Assembly: GCA_943789465.1 (NCBI GenBank)
Contig: CALSUF010000001.1
Span: 248,001 to 312,000, forward strand
Length of the DNA: 64,000 bases
From: an uncultured Flavobacteriaceae bacterium
GTDB lineage: Bacteria; Bacteroidota; Bacteroidia; Flavobacteriales; Flavobacteriaceae
Direction: 5' to 3'
This document shows positions 7,290-16,662 of this stretch, piece after piece (the first letter of the stretch is position 1; every line of letters begins with the position of its first letter). The notes beneath the pieces are model-generated. The model made no database searches, was not told the DNA's origin, and saw nothing but the letters and a program-made list of their open reading frames with translations. A program made the position numbers and the translations under genes.

Positions 7290-9809
7290 TTAATTAATTG
7301 TTTGTAGGTAGGCGTCTAAATTTTTATGTATTTGAATTGTTTGGTAATTTTTAGAAGAAATTCCAAAAAATGGTTTCGATATTATAAGGTTGTTTTTACT
7401 TTCTAAAATTTCAACAAATCCAAATGCGCCTTGAACACTTTTTAATCCGTGAACCACTACAAATATAGTGTTTGTATCGTAACGATCTTTAGAAACACTC
7501 ATTTTAAAATAGTCAACATCTTCAATAGCAGTGTTTAAAGCTTCTTCAAACGTTTCTATTACATCAGTTTCTGATGCCTCGAATTTAAAAATAGTTTTGA
7601 AGTTCGTTTGTGTGGAATCTTGAACAAACTCCACGCTTTGAAGTTGTGGAATAACTGTTTCGTACATACGAGCTGCTTTTTTGCCTTCAACACTGCTTGG
7701 ATAATTTAAGGCTACAAAGTTCAGACCTTCTTTATAAGCTTCAAAGCCAAATAGTCTAGCTTTTGAGGTTACTTTTAAAAGCTCTAGCTTGGGTACAATT
7801 TGATCGCCGTCCAGTCGAGTAATTTGTAGGTCACAGCCCTCAATGACCTGTTGATATTCGCCCAACTCAAATTGCGCATACAAATTGTTATAAAGTGTCT
7901 CGGGGCTATTTTCGTTATTTAACAAGGCCGATTCTGGGTTTAACAAAATCTCTGCATATCGAGAACTCGGATGGTTTTCAATAATATCACTTTTAGCAAG
8001 TGCTTGCAAACGCTTCAAGTCCAAGAGTGCGTATAGCTTGTATAGATTATATTTTGTTGGTAAAACAAGACGCTCTTCTGGGGACTGTTTCAAAAGCTGT
8101 TCGAGTTTGTTTTGAGACAACTCATACTCTTTAAATTTATCTTTATAAATAAGTCCCAATTGATAGTATGCAAAATTGCGTTCTTTGGCAATGCTGTCTA
8201 AAACTTCTTCTTCGGTTGGAAGTTGTGTTAGGTAATAATCTACAGAGTAGCGTTTTTGTTGCTCTTTTTCTGCGGTCTTTGCTATTTCGTCTACTGCATC
8301 TAAGTCTGATTTTACAGATTCGCTAGACCAACGCCAATTAATTTCTAGAGCACGATCGCCCCATATTCTAATAAATTCATTTTTTCCAAATGCTACTGTT
8401 GTTGGGTTATAAAAATAGAACGATTTACCTTTTTTGGTAATTGAACTCTGAGTGGGTCCAAAAGAATTTTTAGAGGATTCAGCTGCTTTTTTTGAGGCTT
8501 CTTCTTCTAATTTTAAGGTTTCAATATACGACTGAAAGTATCCTTTTTTTTCAGTGTCAGACATGGCTACTACACTTAAAATACTGTCATTGTCTTGGGC
8601 AATGGACTCGTAATAAATAACATCTTCTAAGTTATCTCGTTTGCGTTTGATGACACGATATGGCTTGCTTTTTTCTTTTAGATTTAGTAAGGTGCTGTCA
8701 TAATAAGCGCCTGCTAAAACGTATTCTGAATAATCAAAATTTAGATCTCCTAAGGTTTGGTAATTTGTAGCTGTCAAATAATCATCTTCAGAATTGGTTC
8801 GTAACGATTTATTAAAATAGGAAATAGCAATTGAGTCTGAGTTGTTTTGTAGCTGATACTTGGCAATTTGGTGATAGATTCTATCTAAAAAAGGTCTGTT
8901 TTCTCTATTGGTTTCTAGGTCTTCTAACAGTTCTTGAAGTGCAAATTTATCGCCATTTTGAAGGTCAAAGTTTGTAATTTTTTCTAAATGTGCATTGATC
9001 ATATAGACTCTTGGCGTTCTTCTGTTTAGGGCAATGACTTTATCAAATGCGAGGTTAGCGCTGTCTTTTATCCCTAGAGTCGAATAGAGTTGGCCTTCAA
9101 TAAAATGTAAGCGTCCACGTTGTTCGTTATTCTTTGTAAGTTTTGAAGCCACTTGTAACTGCGTAATTGCACTGTCAAGAGATTTTGTCGTGACGTAGGC
9201 TTGAGCTAGAGTCGAAGATGCTTCGACAATGTCGTATTTAGACAAGTCTTCTGACTCAATAAGTTTCTTTAGATCTTTGATTGCGACATCTTCGTTCTGA
9301 AGGCGAAGATTGGTTTTCGCGCGCCAAATTTTGGCTAAGTTGATATTGCTACTTGCTGGGTATTTGAACAAAATATAGTTGAACGCTTCTTGTGCAGGAA
9401 CAAAACGATTGTCGAAATAACGAGCTTTTCCCAATAGCATGTAAGCCTCATCAATTTGTGGGTTTTTTTCTTTCCCCTTGATATTCATCCCATGTTTTTG
9501 GATGGCTTTTACTGCTTTTACTTCGGCAAGTTCAATGCTTGGGTTTTTTGCTTTGTCACTTAAAACAACGTTATCGGTAATTTGCAAACGCTCAACTGGA
9601 AGAGTTTCCCAATAATTATCTTTATAGGTGTCTATAACAGATGTCTTACCAGATTCTAGAGCAACATTTCCATTGTAAAGCACATTGTACTTCGTATTTA
9701 CAGAATGCCAAGAGCGGTTCAGGAATTTGTCTTTTTTCCTAGAACAGCTTGTAATAGTGAAGACTATTAAAACTCCAACAACTATGTAATTAAAAACGTT
9801 TTTCAACAA
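7290..9809 (-). CDS. sprE: Gliding motility / T9SS TPR lipoprotein SprE (PorW family)
   Basis: The 839-residue protein has a signal peptide ending in a lipobox (TITSC, Cys22) followed by CSRKKDKFLNRSWHSVNTKY, close to SprE/PorW N-termini. TPR-like helical repeats run through most of the remainder. SprE (Flavobacterium) and PorW (Porphyromonas) are outer-membrane-associated components needed for type IX secretion and gliding. Frame analysis shows no ATG: the open frame begins TTG-TTG-AAA after an in-frame TAA, so TTG is the likely start. It is first in a unit with bactofilin and atpZ. Confidence 0.9.
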   Translation of the reverse strand: MLKNVFNYIVVGVLIVFTITSCSRKKDKFLNRSWHSVNTKYNVLYNGNVALESGKTSVIDTYKDNYWETLPVERLQITDNVVLSDKAKNPSIELAEVKAVKAIQKHGMNIKGKEKNPQIDEAYMLLGKARYFDNRFVPAQEAFNYILFKYPASSNINLAKIWRAKTNLRLQNEDVAIKDLKKLIESEDLSKYDIVEASSTLAQAYVTTKSLDSAITQLQVASKLTKNNEQRGRLHFIEGQLYSTLGIKDSANLAFDKVIALNRRTPRVYMINAHLEKITNFDLQNGDKFALQELLEDLETNRENRPFLDRIYHQIAKYQLQNNSDSIAISYFNKSLRTNSEDDYLTATNYQTLGDLNFDYSEYVLAGAYYDSTLLNLKEKSKPYRVIKRKRDNLEDVIYYESIAQDNDSILSVVAMSDTEKKGYFQSYIETLKLEEEASKKAAESSKNSFGPTQSSITKKGKSFYFYNPTTVAFGKNEFIRIWGDRALEINWRWSSESVKSDLDAVDEIAKTAEKEQQKRYSVDYYLTQLPTEEEVLDSIAKERNFAYYQLGLIYKDKFKEYELSQNKLEQLLKQSPEERLVLPTKYNLYKLYALLDLKRLQALAKSDIIENHPSSRYAEILLNPESALLNNENSPETLYNNLYAQFELGEYQQVIEGCDLQITRLDGDQIVPKLELLKVTSKARLFGFEAYKEGLNFVALNYPSSVEGKKAARMYETVIPQLQSVEFVQDSTQTNFKTIFKFEASETDVIETFEEALNTAIEDVDYFKMSVSKDRYDTNTIFVVVHGLKSVQGAFGFVEILESKNNLIISKPFFGISSKNYQTIQIHKNLDAYLQTIN

Positions 9810-9980
9810 GGATATTTTTGTTTATTTATAACTAAAAAACCTACATTATCGTATGCAGGAATGTAAAAATAATCATCTTTTAGTAGAAAACTAGTAAAAT
9901 GTAGTGTTTTGACTTAAAATAATCGTGGCAACATTCTAATTTTGGGGAAGTCTTAACAGATGATTATCTTAAATCTTTCT

Positions 9981-9988
9981 TATTTTTG
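9981..9988 (+). promoter_or_regulatory. Putative -7 box for the ferredoxin-type reductase
   Basis: TATTTTTG matches TAnnTTTG and ends 14 nt before the ATG at 10003. No TTG lies at the expected -33 spacing, so support is from the -7 box and position only. Confidence 0.45.
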
Positions 9989-10002
9989 TTGAAAAAACTT
10001 TC

Positions 10003-11058
10003 ATGGCTCAATTTCATTCTTTAAAAATCAAATCTATTTTAAGGCAAACCAAGAAAGCGGTGAGCATCACTTTTGAAGTTCCAACGGAGTTGAAAACAGA
10101 GTATGCTTTTTTAGCTGGGCAATATATTACTTTAAAAACAGTGATAAATGGTGTAGAAGTTCGGAGAGATTATTCTTTAAGCTCAAGCCCTCAAAGTGAA
10201 TCGCTAACCGTCACGGTAAAAGAAATTGAAGATGGTGTGTTTTCATCCTATGCCAATACACAATTAAAAATTGGAGATACGCTACAGGTAGGAACTCCTA
10301 ATGGTCGTTTTATTTATGACTCCGAGACTAGTACTGCAACTACTGTTGTAGCTTTCGCAGCTGGGAGCGGAATTACCCCAATAATGAGCATTGCTCGAAC
10401 GGTATTGAAAGCCAATGCCGAGAAAAAATTTGTATTGGTTTATGGTAATAAAAGTCCTGAAGAAACTATTTTTCATGAAGAAATTTTAAAACTACACTCA
10501 TTTTATAAAGATCGTTTTAAGGTGCAATTTGTATACAGCGAGACTGATGAAGATGGTGCGTTGTTTGGGCGGATTGATGGTGGAGTTGTTAATTATATTT
10601 TTAAAAATATAATTAGTGTCGACGGTTCTCAGAAATTTTACTTGTGTGGGCCTGAAGGAATGATCCATACGGTAAATGATATTCTAACGGAAAAAGAGGT
10701 TGAAGACTCTCAAATTCTATTTGAATTGTTTACAGCTGCCTCAGTAAAATCGAGCACCGCTACGAGTACTAGCTCCGGGGAGTCAAACATTACGATTCTA
10801 GTAGATGAAGAAGAAACAACATTAGAAATGTCTCAAAAACAAACGATTTTAGAAGCGGCACTTGCCAATGATCTAGACGTTCCTTATTCCTGTCAAGGAG
10901 GTGTTTGTAGTAGCTGTATTTGTAGGGTGACTGAAGGGTCAGCTTCGATGCGACAAAATAATGTATTAACGGACAACGAAGTTGCCGAAGGCTTAGTTTT
11001 AAGCTGTCAAGCAGAGCCGACCTCAACAACAATCAAAGTTGATTTTGACGATATTTAA
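10003..11058 (+). CDS. Ferredoxin-NADP(H) reductase-type protein with 2Fe-2S domain (PaaE-like)
   Basis: The 351-residue protein has three modules. An FAD-binding barrel carries RDYSLSSSP (from residue 55), a nucleotide-binding domain carries FAAGSGITPIMS, and a C-terminal plant-type ferredoxin domain has cluster ligands Cys297, Cys302, Cys305 and Cys335. This arrangement is that of PaaE/HCR-type reductases, which pass electrons from NAD(P)H to a partner oxygenase or desaturase. No paa or oxygenase genes are nearby, so the partner is unknown. The gene converges on GT9 with a 4-nt overlap. Confidence 0.9.
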   Translation: MAQFHSLKIKSILRQTKKAVSITFEVPTELKTEYAFLAGQYITLKTVINGVEVRRDYSLSSSPQSESLTVTVKEIEDGVFSSYANTQLKIGDTLQVGTPNGRFIYDSETSTATTVVAFAAGSGITPIMSIARTVLKANAEKKFVLVYGNKSPEETIFHEEILKLHSFYKDRFKVQFVYSETDEDGALFGRIDGGVVNYIFKNIISVDGSQKFYLCGPEGMIHTVNDILTEKEVEDSQILFELFTAASVKSSTATSTSSGESNITILVDEEETTLEMSQKQTILEAALANDLDVPYSCQGGVCSSCICRVTEGSASMRQNNVLTDNEVAEGLVLSCQAEPTSTTIKVDFDDI

Positions 11059-12071
11059 AGATTGTCTTGAATTGTTTTTACGATGTCTTCAACTGATATA
11101 GTTTGCATTGCAGATTCATAACCTTCTGGATAGTTGTTCCCATAAATTGAAGTTGGTATTTTTGGATAGGTTTCTAAATTTGATAATATATTATTCGTTT
11201 CCAACTGATGAAACGGCGCAAAGCCGGCAAAGGGATGCGTCACCCCCCAAAGGGTTACCACTTTTACTCCAAGCATAGCCGCCATGTGACCATTACTAGA
11301 ATCCATGGAGAGCATAACTTTTAAATTAGAAATAATATCTAATTCTTGATCCAGGTTAAACTTCCCAGCTACACAACATACGTTTGTATATTTGGTTGCA
11401 ATGGCTTCGAGTTGTTTGGTTTCTTTAGCACCCCCTCCAAATAATAATACTTTGGCTTGTTTCTGCAACTCAAAAATAACTTGATCCATTTGTGAAATGG
11501 GGTAGGTTTTAGAGGCATAAGCTGCAAAAGGTGCAATACCTATACTAGAGTTAGAAAATTCTCCAAGTATCTTTTTTATGGAGGACTCTAAAGGTTTGGG
11601 AGCAAGAAAAGAAGGGTTGTCAATTTCAAAATGAAAACCAAGGCTTTTAAAAACGTCCAAATACCGTTGTGAAGTTGTGCGCAAAGGAGCCACTATTTTT
11701 CCTGTAATTAATGCCTTTTTTTTAGCACGGCCCTTGTCTATTTGAATGAACTGAACTCCTAACAAAAAGAGTTTTAAAATCTTAGTTCGTAACACGTTGT
11801 GTAAGTCAGCGACAGCCTCTATTTGGGTGTTTCTTAATCGTTTTGAGAGTCTATACAAACCAAATATTCCTTTGTGAGCAGTGTTGAAGTCTGCAGCAAA
11901 AACAGTTGCCATTTTTAGGTCTCTAAACAGTGGAGCAAATTGTTTTTTGGTGAGTACGGTAAGCTTAATCTTGGGGTGTGCCTTTGAGAAGGCAGACAAC
12001 ACTGGAACGGTCATTGCAACATCTCCCATTGAAGATAATCTTATGACTAGTATGTGTTTGATATCAGACAC
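11055..12071 (-). CDS. Glycosyltransferase family 9 (heptosyltransferase-like)
   Basis: The 338-residue protein begins HILVIRLSSMGDVAMTVPVL, the GT9 N-terminal signature. It has the C-terminal donor-binding region SMDSSNGHMAAMLGVKVVTLWGVTHP typical of ADP-heptose transferases. Such enzymes usually add sugars to lipopolysaccharide core or lipid A. The reading frame opens with GTG at 12071, and DUF4254 ends 12 nt upstream. DUF4254 genes commonly neighbour GT9 genes in this group, which supports a shared LPS-related task. Confidence 0.9.
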   Translation of the reverse strand: MSDIKHILVIRLSSMGDVAMTVPVLSAFSKAHPKIKLTVLTKKQFAPLFRDLKMATVFAADFNTAHKGIFGLYRLSKRLRNTQIEAVADLHNVLRTKILKLFLLGVQFIQIDKGRAKKKALITGKIVAPLRTTSQRYLDVFKSLGFHFEIDNPSFLAPKPLESSIKKILGEFSNSSIGIAPFAAYASKTYPISQMDQVIFELQKQAKVLLFGGGAKETKQLEAIATKYTNVCCVAGKFNLDQELDIISNLKVMLSMDSSNGHMAAMLGVKVVTLWGVTHPFAGFAPFHQLETNNILSNLETYPKIPTSIYGNNYPEGYESAMQTISVEDIVKTIQDNL

Positions 12072-12083
12072 TGATAAAATAAG

Positions 12084-12692
12084 TTATTTAATTCCTCTTA
12101 AAACAGGGTTTAGTTCGTCGTCATTATACATTTTCATTTGCTTATAAACCTTCATGTATTTGTCGCCGTTGGCAATATCCTCTAATAAATCATCAATTGC
12201 GGTAGACAAATCTGTACGCTGCTCTAAAAGTGTGTTTAGTTTTGTTTGACAGCTTTGTTTATGAGAATCCGAAGCATCTTCTCGAACTGTTTCGAGTTGC
12301 ATATGATAAATTTTTAAAGCTAAAATGGACAAACGATCAATGACCCATGCTGGGCTTTCTGAATTGATTTTAGCCGTCGGTTTGGGTTGAACGTTTTTAT
12401 AAATGTCTAAAAAATAACTGTCGATAAACTCAACCGTATCTGTTCGATCTTGGTTGGAAGCGTCAATTTTTCGTTTTAATTTTAAGGCGGCTACTGGGTC
12501 AATATTTGGATCTCTAATGATGTCTTCGTACGCCCATTGAACGGTGTCAATCCAACATTTTCTATAGAGCAAATGTCCGATGAGGTCTTCTCCTTTATCG
12601 TATTTATTTTGAAACGGCTGATCAACTGAGTTTAAAACTTTATAAGTTGCTATAACATCTTGGAAAATGGAATTGGCTTTGTTTGAAAACAT
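12084..12692 (-). CDS. DUF4254 family protein
   Basis: The 202-residue, mostly helical soluble protein has conserved features such as DLIGHLLYRKCWIDTVQWAYED and VEFIDSYFLDIY. It has neither a signal peptide nor membrane segments. The family is known mainly from Bacteroidota, often next to heptosyltransferase genes as here; its biochemical function is unknown. A TATATTTG promoter box lies 18 nt upstream, so DUF4254 and GT9 form a small unit separate from the preceding DUF6427 gene. Confidence 0.88.
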   Translation of the reverse strand: MFSNKANSIFQDVIATYKVLNSVDQPFQNKYDKGEDLIGHLLYRKCWIDTVQWAYEDIIRDPNIDPVAALKLKRKIDASNQDRTDTVEFIDSYFLDIYKNVQPKPTAKINSESPAWVIDRLSILALKIYHMQLETVREDASDSHKQSCQTKLNTLLEQRTDLSTAIDDLLEDIANGDKYMKVYKQMKMYNDDELNPVLRGIK

Positions 12693-12710
12693 GCTATTTT
12701 ATTTATGTGG

Positions 12711-12718
12711 CAAATATA
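12711..12718 (-). promoter_or_regulatory. Putative -7 box for DUF4254-GT9
   Basis: TATATTTG on the minus strand fits TAnnTTTG and ends 18 nt before the DUF4254 ATG, inside the 42-nt gap after the DUF6427 stop. The flanking cttatatttgccac echoes the sequence upstream of DUF6427. Confidence 0.45.
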
Positions 12719-12734
12719 AGGGTAATTCTTTAGT

Positions 12735-13679
12735 TTAGATTGTAAGCAATGGAATATTCAGTCCCACTTGAAGTAGCGCTGTAAAAAGCAGCACTCCCAT
12801 GACGAGTTCTGACAACCAACGGTACCTGGTCGTTTCAGAGAAGTTTGCGAGTACAATTGCAGAAGGAGCAAGCGCAAATAAAAAATATGAAACTCCTTGT
12901 GGTAAGCTTAGAAACGCAATAGCAATACCGATAAAGGTCACTAAAACAAGTACTAGAAAATTGGGCGTTTTAAGTCTATTTTTAAGAAATCTTTTTGCGA
13001 TAAAACTACCGATTCCTAATAAAACGATTGTCAGGAATAAAAGCGGAGCTACTTCTAGTGTTGTATTGGTAAATGCAAAAGTGTCAAAACAAGTGGTGGG
13101 CAGATAGTCTTTGAGGTTTGGAAACGTGTCTTCTGTAAACAATTGATAACAAGTTAAAAGCATGCCTACGGCTAAAATTCCGCACAAGGAAATTATACTG
13201 TTTTTTATTTGAGCAACTGAATAAAGCAGCATTGCCATAAACAAGCCCCCTAAAAACAAAATCGCCCAAGGTTCAAAAACGGCCGCAAGACAAATCCATA
13301 TAGAAGCATCTAACACCTTTTTTTTAATGTTTGAATTGGTTTTTAAACTTACAATTCTTCGAAGAGAAAGCAGAATAAAAAAGTTTGAAATTAATATAGA
13401 GTTCATTTCTAAACAGGACGGTATGAGTCCAACAAATAAACAAAAGTAGAGTGCCGCGTAACTATTATTATAGGTTAAGTTGTTTTTGGTGACTATAAAA
13501 ATTAAAGTGAAAAAAGAAGCCAATAGTATTGAAAGGCTACCGAGTTCTTTTAGAATATTTGAAATATTTAGTTCATATTCAACCAGAATAATTCGCTGAT
13601 AAACAAACACACAAATGAGTACAACTAAAAAAATTATATAGTGAATTGGTTTAGATGTTTTAAAAAAGCTTGTAATCAT
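12735..13679 (-). CDS. DUF6427-type polytopic membrane protein
   Basis: The 314-residue protein has roughly eight to ten hydrophobic segments and begins MITSFFKTSKPIHYIIFLVV, a start typical of this flavobacterial family. No catalytic motif was recognised. It lies upstream of DUF4254-GT9 and divergent from the DUF6341 gene, in an arrangement common in Flavobacteriaceae. A role in envelope biogenesis is only a guess from that neighbourhood. Confidence 0.85.
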   Translation of the reverse strand: MITSFFKTSKPIHYIIFLVVLICVFVYQRIILVEYELNISNILKELGSLSILLASFFTLIFIVTKNNLTYNNSYAALYFCLFVGLIPSCLEMNSILISNFFILLSLRRIVSLKTNSNIKKKVLDASIWICLAAVFEPWAILFLGGLFMAMLLYSVAQIKNSIISLCGILAVGMLLTCYQLFTEDTFPNLKDYLPTTCFDTFAFTNTTLEVAPLLFLTIVLLGIGSFIAKRFLKNRLKTPNFLVLVLVTFIGIAIAFLSLPQGVSYFLFALAPSAIVLANFSETTRYRWLSELVMGVLLFTALLQVGLNIPLLTI

Positions 13680-13700
13680 ATAAAGTGTTGACTATATTTG
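13670..13700 (+). promoter_or_regulatory. Putative promoter for the DUF6341 gene (TTG-N20-TATATTTG)
   Basis: TTG at 13670-13672 and TATATTTG at 13693-13700 are separated by 20 nt, inside the 17-23 range of Flavobacterium promoters, so both elements are present. The predicted leader is about 95 nt. The -7 box lies in a near-palindrome (13693..13713) whose other arm faces DUF6427, so the site may serve both directions. Confidence 0.6.
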
Positions 13701-13799
13701 CCACGTAAATATAAGGTTATTATAAAACTGTCTTGTAATTTTTATTCGTCAACAGTATAAATTGATATTTTGTAACCTGAAACTTTAAACTAAAGACCC

Positions 13800-14027
13800 A
13801 TGAAAGATTTTTTTAATGCCATTCAAGACCTTTTCGAAACTGTATTATTAGCACCCTATGATGCTTTAAGGGCCCTTGAATTAGAAAACTGGTTTGGCGC
13901 TAACATTGTAACGTGGATTTTTATGGCTATTGGAATCGTTGCTTTTGTGTATTGGATGTTACAGTTAAAATCATTCAACGACAATAATGAAGAAGACAAA
14001 AGTATCTCTTCTCATTCTTATTTATAA
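13800..14027 (+). CDS. DUF6341-type small membrane protein
   Basis: The 75-residue protein starts MKDFFNAIQDLFETVLLAPYD, has one transmembrane helix (about residues 36-57, NIVTWIFMAIGIVAFVYWML) and ends in an acidic-polar tail. Members of this small flavobacterial family are sometimes labelled as uracil phosphoribosyltransferase, which this 75-residue membrane protein cannot be. Its stop overlaps the convergent purD stop by 6 nt. Function is unknown. Confidence 0.85.
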   Translation: MKDFFNAIQDLFETVLLAPYDALRALELENWFGANIVTWIFMAIGIVAFVYWMLQLKSFNDNNEEDKSISSHSYL

Positions 14028-15293
14028 ATCGAACCCAATATCTTTTCGATAGTTCATTCCTTCAAATTTGATGTGTTCTATTGATTTATAAGAGGTGCTT
14101 AACGCAGATTTAAAATCTGCTCCAAAAGAAGTAACGGCCATTACACGACCTCCGGATGTTACCGTTTTCCCATCTTTTTCATTTGCACCAGCGTGAAATA
14201 CAATAGACTTTTCAATTGTATCTAGGCCTGTGATTTCCTTTCCTTTTTCGTAGGCTTCGGGATAGCCTCCAGAAACCAACATGACCGTTACTGCTGTTTG
14301 AGAGTCTATTTCAATATCAACTTGATCCAAACATTGTTTGTCAATTGCTTGAAATATTTCTACTAAGTCGGTTTTTAGTCTAGGTAAAACAGCTTCTGTT
14401 TCTGGATCACCCATACGAACATTGTACTCGATAACAATGGGTTCAGAATCAACCATAATAAGCCCAATAAAAATAAACCCTTTATAAGGTAATTGATCTT
14501 TTATAAGGCCGTCAACTGTCGGTTTCACAATTCTTTCTTCTATCTTTTTTAATAAGACATCATCTGCAAAAGGTACTGGAGAAATAGCTCCCATACCCCC
14601 AGTATTTAAACCTGTATCTCCCTCTCCTATTCGTTTATAATCTTTTGCAGTAGGTAATAGTTTATAATGTTTTCCGTCGGTTAAGACAAAACAACTCAAT
14701 TCAATACCATCTAAAAATTCCTCGATAACAACCTTAGAACTTGCAGCTCCAAATTTTGAATCTATCAACATATTTTTAAGCTCTTCCTTAGCATGATATA
14801 GATCAGAAAGTATGAGTACGCCTTTTCCGGCAGCTAAACCATCTGCCTTCAACACATATGGAGGTTTTAATGTTTCTAGAAAGGCATAGCCTGCCTCAAG
14901 ATTGTCTTTTGTGAAGCTCTCATAGGCTGCAGTTGGAATGTTATGACGGTATAAAAATTCTTTTGCGAACTCCTTACTTCCTTCAAGTTGAGCTGCTGCT
15001 TTTTGAGGACCAATCACAGCAACGTGTTGTAATTGGGTGTCTGCTAAAAAAAAGTCGTAAATACCATTTACCAGTGGATCTTCTGGACCTACTACTACCA
15101 TTGAAATAGAGTGTGTAAGAACATGCTTTTTAATGCCTTCGAAATCTGTTACAGAAACATCTAGATTGGTGGCTAGGGATGCTGTACCAGAATTTCCTGG
15201 CGCCACAAATAACGCATCACACAATGGACTTTGGGCAATCTTCCAGGCAAATGTATGTTCTCTACCTCCTGAACCTAATATTAAAATATTCAT
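14022..15293 (-). CDS. purD: Phosphoribosylamine-glycine ligase
   Basis: The 423-residue enzyme (GAR synthetase) performs the second step of de novo purine synthesis, joining glycine to phosphoribosylamine with ATP. The N-terminal ILGSGGREHTFAWKIAQSP, the ATP-grasp region YVLKADGLAAGKGVLI and the metal-binding segment IEYNVRMGDPETEAVLPRL are all intact. It follows the sugar-phosphate transferase gene by 13 nt and ends the minus-strand polysaccharide unit, so it may be partly cotranscribed with it. This is a positional link only. Confidence 0.97.
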   Translation of the reverse strand: MNILILGSGGREHTFAWKIAQSPLCDALFVAPGNSGTASLATNLDVSVTDFEGIKKHVLTHSISMVVVGPEDPLVNGIYDFFLADTQLQHVAVIGPQKAAAQLEGSKEFAKEFLYRHNIPTAAYESFTKDNLEAGYAFLETLKPPYVLKADGLAAGKGVLILSDLYHAKEELKNMLIDSKFGAASSKVVIEEFLDGIELSCFVLTDGKHYKLLPTAKDYKRIGEGDTGLNTGGMGAISPVPFADDVLLKKIEERIVKPTVDGLIKDQLPYKGFIFIGLIMVDSEPIVIEYNVRMGDPETEAVLPRLKTDLVEIFQAIDKQCLDQVDIEIDSQTAVTVMLVSGGYPEAYEKGKEITGLDTIEKSIVFHAGANEKDGKTVTSGGRVMAVTSFGADFKSALSTSYKSIEHIKFEGMNYRKDIGFDL

Positions 15294-15306
15294 GAAAATG
15301 TTTTGA

Positions 15307-16662
15307 TTAATATGCTTTTTCCTCGCCTCTTATAGTATTATAAAGTGTTTGAAAAATAATTTTCAAATCTAAGAAAAATGACCAGTTTTCGATATAAAAA
15401 ATATCGTGTTGGACACGTCCTATAATGTCTTTGTCAGTTTCTACCTCACCTCTAAATCCACTAACTTGAGCCAAACCAGTAATGCCAGGTTTTACAAAAT
15501 GACGTACCATAAATTTGTCTATTTTTTTGGCATACATGTCTGTATGGCTCAACATATGAGGTCGTGGACCAACAACTGACATGTCTCCTTTTAGTACGTT
15601 GAAAAATTGAGGCATTTCATCTAGACTTGTTTTGCGAAGTAGTTGGCCAAATATAGTAATTCGAGCATCCCCTCGGGTGACTTGTTCTAAGTCTGCCTTT
15701 GGATTGATAACCATAGATCTAAATTTAAAACAGTTAAAAGATTTAAAATTATAGCCATTTCGTGATTGGGTAAAGAATACGGAGCCTTTAGATTCAACTT
15801 TAATTACAAGTGCGATCAGGGGGGTGAGCCAAGACAAAATTAAGACTATTACAGCTAGAGAAAACACGATGTCAAATACTCGCTTTAAAAGTGCGCTAAA
15901 GGGGTCGTCTAGAGGGATGGTTCTAAAGGTTAGGATTGGTATAATTCCGTAATAATCATGTTGTAATTTTTTGGACAATACCTTGCTTCTATCCGGGATG
16001 AATTTAACGACTTTAAGATTATTATCTGCGTAGTTTACTACTGCTAAAAGGTCTTCATTGTTTAATTCTGAAATAGAACAAAAAATCTCGTCAATTTCTT
16101 CGTTTGAGATGTAATCGAAAATAGCTTCTATATTTAGCTTTGGTCGGTCTTTAAAGCAAATAATTTTTTTATTGATAAACCCGTAAGCAGGAGTTTCTAT
16201 AAGAAATTTTTCTAGCGATTCGGACTGAGGGGTTTTACCTAAAATAATCGTTTTACGAATGTTTCCTTTAAAAATAGATCGATATCTTTTTAATAAGAAG
16301 AACATTAAATATTTAAAAATCGCAATACAAAAAAACGATACCAAAATATATTTAATAATAAGCTTAGGGTCAAGATTAAGATTTAAATTAATCCCAGAAT
16401 AGGCAAATATCAACAAGCTGAAGAGGAGAATTTGTCTAAACAGTAGCTTGAGGATTCTTATTATGGTGGAAAACCTGTGAACCTCGTAAAAACTAGATAC
16501 AAGAGACGTAATCACCCATCCAAAAGATATAAATAATAAAAAACTAAGAGGATATATGTCTTCAAAACAAAGAAGGCCAAATGTATTAATAAGCGCCAAA
16601 TCGGCAACATATGAGATAGGCTTTATAAATCCTGAATAACGACCTTGCTTAAATAAACTCAC
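15307..16662 (-). CDS. Undecaprenyl-phosphate sugar phosphotransferase (initiating enzyme)
   Basis: The 451-residue protein belongs to the polyprenyl phosphoglycosyltransferase (WcaJ/WbaP) group that starts repeat-unit synthesis on undecaprenyl phosphate. Four to five N-terminal membrane helices and a degenerate nucleotide-binding domain (about 140-230) precede the catalytic domain. That domain has KRVFDIVFSLAVIVL, FNCFKFRSM, KTSLDEMPQFFNVLKGDMS and VVGPRP. The sugar cannot be read from sequence. The start is GTG directly after the UDP-xylose synthase TAA. Confidence 0.92.
   Translation of the reverse strand: MSLFKQGRYSGFIKPISYVADLALINTFGLLCFEDIYPLSFLLFISFGWVITSLVSSFYEVHRFSTIIRILKLLFRQILLFSLLIFAYSGINLNLNLDPKLIIKYILVSFFCIAIFKYLMFFLLKRYRSIFKGNIRKTIILGKTPQSESLEKFLIETPAYGFINKKIICFKDRPKLNIEAIFDYISNEEIDEIFCSISELNNEDLLAVVNYADNNLKVVKFIPDRSKVLSKKLQHDYYGIIPILTFRTIPLDDPFSALLKRVFDIVFSLAVIVLILSWLTPLIALVIKVESKGSVFFTQSRNGYNFKSFNCFKFRSMVINPKADLEQVTRGDARITIFGQLLRKTSLDEMPQFFNVLKGDMSVVGPRPHMLSHTDMYAKKIDKFMVRHFVKPGITGLAQVSGFRGEVETDKDIIGRVQHDIFYIENWSFFLDLKIIFQTLYNTIRGEEKAY

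Noticed and set aside
13800-14027. Uracil phosphoribosyltransferase, a label sometimes given to this small family
   Set aside because: The product is 75 residues with one membrane helix and lacks any phosphoribosyltransferase motif.
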